From: Ruminococcus sp.
GTDB lineage: Bacteria > Bacillota > Clostridia > Oscillospirales > Ruminococcaceae
Reading direction: 5' to 3'
NCBI GenBank assembly: GCA_003446315.1
Contig: DMBA01000372.1
Location: 1 to 6,798 of the forward strand
Length of the DNA: 6,798 nucleotides
The notes below the pieces were generated by a model. The model saw nothing but the letters and a program-made list of their open reading frames with translations, did not search any database and was not told the DNA's origin. Every line of letters starts with the position of its first letter. Position 1 is the stretch's first letter. This document shows positions 5,438-6,798 of this stretch, one piece after another. A program made the translations under genes and the position numbers.

Positions 5438-6793
5438 TTATCCTTTCTGTTCTGATTGTTGTTCTGTTTTCATTCTCGCTGCCGGTCGTAGGATCAGCAG
5501 GGCAGCGAATAGAAGCAATGCGGTGGCGGATAAGCTGATCGGATATGCGGTCATAATATTGCGGAATGTCGGATTCTTCGGAAAAACGGCGTAGATCCAT
5601 GTGATTCGGATGCCGCATATGCCGATGACAGTCAGAACCGCCGGCGTGATTGATATACCGAATCCGCGCATATAACCGGAAACGACTTCATATGAAAGCG
5701 TGAAGAAATATGACATAAAAATAATGAGAAGGCGAGTGTACCCGATTTCGATCACCTCCGGATTTTCGTTGAAAATCGCAAGAAACTGATGCCCGAATAA
5801 CAGGATCAGGGCGATTGCGGATGCAGTTGCAATGACTCCTTCCAGATAACTCAGACCGAATGCCTTTTTGCAGCGTTTGATTTGACCTGCGCCATAATTC
5901 TGACCGACAAATGTTGTGCATGCCTGACTGAAACTATTCAGCACATCATAAGCAAAGATCTCGATATTAAAGGCTGCACTTGATGCTGCCATGACGATCG
6001 TGCCAAGACTGTTGATCGCACTTTGTATGATAATATTCGCTGTGCCGAACACAGCGGATTGAATGCCGGCAGGTACGCCGATGCGCAAAATGCGGATCAG
6101 GGTTTGGGGATGGATTCGCAATGCTCTCCATTTGAGCTGCTCTGCGCCGCTGCTTCTTGCAAGGACTACAATCAAAATCAGTGAGCTGACCGTGTTTGAA
6201 ATGACTGTCGCAAGCGCAACACCGTTTACCGTCATATGCAGAAATATCACAAAGATCAGATTCAGAATCACATTCAGGATACCGGATAAAAATAACGCTG
6301 CCAGCGGCGTTTTGGTATTTCCGATGCCGCGGAATATTGCGGATGTAAAGTTATAAAGCAAGATGACAGGTACTCCCGCAATATACACCCGAAAATATAA
6401 TACTGCCATCGGCAGCACATCCTGCGGGACGTTTTGTGAGGAAAGAATCGGAGTTGCAAGCAATTCTCCGAGAAGTGTAACGATCAATCCGATGATGACT
6501 GCGATTAGAACCGATGTATGGACGGTTTTGCTTATGATTTTTTTGTCATTGCTTCCGACTGCCTTTGCAATCACGACATTGGAACCCAGCGAAACACCGA
6601 TGAATGCGTTTACGATCAAGCCGATGATCGGGCTGTTTGCGCCGACTGCCGCCATTGCTGCTTCACCCTGTTCACCGGTACACTGCCCGACAACAGCGAT
6701 ATCTGCGGCATTAAATAGCTGCTGTAATATTCCCGTCGCTGCGATCGGAATGGCATATCGCAGAATCTTGTCCCATAAGGTGCCTTCCAGCAT
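5438..6793 (-). CDS. MATE family efflux transporter (start possibly beyond the window)
   Basis: The product has at least 451 residues and the twelve-helix, two-repeat layout of the MATE (NorM/DinF-like) family, which exports cationic drugs or metabolites in exchange for Na+ or H+. The opening MLEGTLWDKILRYAIPIAAT and the following LQQLFNAADIAVVGQ match the family N-terminus, and the second repeat shows RILRIGVPAGIQSAVFGTAN and TFVGQNYGAGQ. The C-terminus is polar (KTEQQSEQKG). The frame stays open upstream of the ATG at 6793 (an AAC codon precedes it) to the window edge, and relatives usually have several residues before the xMLEG segment. The true start may therefore lie outside, and no ribosome site can be checked. 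It sits 3 nt ahead of the glycosyltransferase gene. The substrate is unknown; pairing with a glycosyltransferase might hint at export of a glycolipid-like product, but this is weak. Confidence 0.9.
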   Translation of the reverse strand: MLEGTLWDKILRYAIPIAATGILQQLFNAADIAVVGQCTGEQGEAAMAAVGANSPIIGLIVNAFIGVSLGSNVVIAKAVGSNDKKIISKTVHTSVLIAVIIGLIVTLLGELLATPILSSQNVPQDVLPMAVLYFRVYIAGVPVILLYNFTSAIFRGIGNTKTPLAALFLSGILNVILNLIFVIFLHMTVNGVALATVISNTVSSLILIVVLARSSGAEQLKWRALRIHPQTLIRILRIGVPAGIQSAVFGTANIIIQSAINSLGTIVMAASSAAFNIEIFAYDVLNSFSQACTTFVGQNYGAGQIKRCKKAFGLSYLEGVIATASAIALILLFGHQFLAIFNENPEVIEIGYTRLLIIFMSYFFTLSYEVVSGYMRGFGISITPAVLTVIGICGIRITWIYAVFPKNPTFRNIMTAYPISLSATALLLFAALLILRPAARMKTEQQSEQKG

Positions 6794-6798
6794 GTTGA

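Noticed and set aside
5019..5594. 191-codon open frame on the plus strand opposite the glycosyltransferase and MATE genes
   Set aside because: It lies wholly antisense to two well-supported genes across their junction, has no recognisable domain and a composition rich in Arg, Ser and Ala as expected of a shadow frame.
6286..6314. GC-rich inverted repeat around ACGCTG/AGCGGCGT followed by a few T residues
   Set aside because: It lies mid-gene in the MATE coding sequence on the opposite strand, has weak arms and no gene upstream on that strand to terminate.
1..6798. tRNA, rRNA, CRISPR array, insertion sequence or phage signatures
   Set aside because: I found no clover-leaf, no regularly spaced repeats, no transposase-like frame and no terminal inverted repeats; genes occupy almost all of the window.

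Overview
The window looks like chromosomal DNA of a Gram-positive anaerobe, most likely a clostridium of the Ruminococcus/Oscillospiraceae type. This rests on moderately low G+C, purine-rich Shine-Dalgarno sites at short spacing, near-consensus sigma-A promoters, the oxygen-independent (cobalt-early) route to the corrin ring, and a dockerin-like calcium-loop module of the sort common in Ruminococcus. The taxon is an inference; no rRNA or other marker gene is present.

Left part (1-2478, minus strand): the start of a cobalamin operon, transcribed leftward and running off the window. The order is cobO, cbiD, cbiF, cbiG, with only the first 15 codons of cbiG visible. Every junction is a 4-base stop/start overlap. 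CbiF, CbiG and CbiD catalyse three consecutive steps (C11 methylation, loss of the C2 unit as acetaldehyde, C1 methylation); CobO adenosylates the cobalt later in the pathway. The promoter gives a leader of only about 25 nt, so no cobalamin riboswitch fits in front of cobO.

Centre (2509-4868, plus strand): a divergent, apparently self-contained two-gene unit. It has a perfect TTGACA-17-TATAAT promoter with an extended -10, a 16-bp imperfect palindrome directly after the -10 (probable repressor site), a DUF362-family lipoprotein with a dockerin-like EF-hand insert, and an overlapping gene for a DUF318/ArsP-like permease (PF03773). A strong intrinsic terminator for this strand lies about 130 nt past the permease stop, inside the convergent glycosyltransferase gene. 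A surface metal- or cofactor-binding lipoprotein coupled to a permease is the best candidate here for an undescribed system; its substrate cannot be read from the sequence.

Right part (4697-6798, minus strand): a MATE-family multidrug/Na+ antiporter gene, probably cut at its 5' end by the window edge, followed 3 nt later by a soluble family-2 glycosyltransferase. These two are co-transcribed leftward and converge on the permease gene with a gap of 4 bp. I see no tRNA, rRNA, insertion sequence, CRISPR array, attachment site or origin. The only non-coding stretch of note is the 2428-2585 divergent promoter region.
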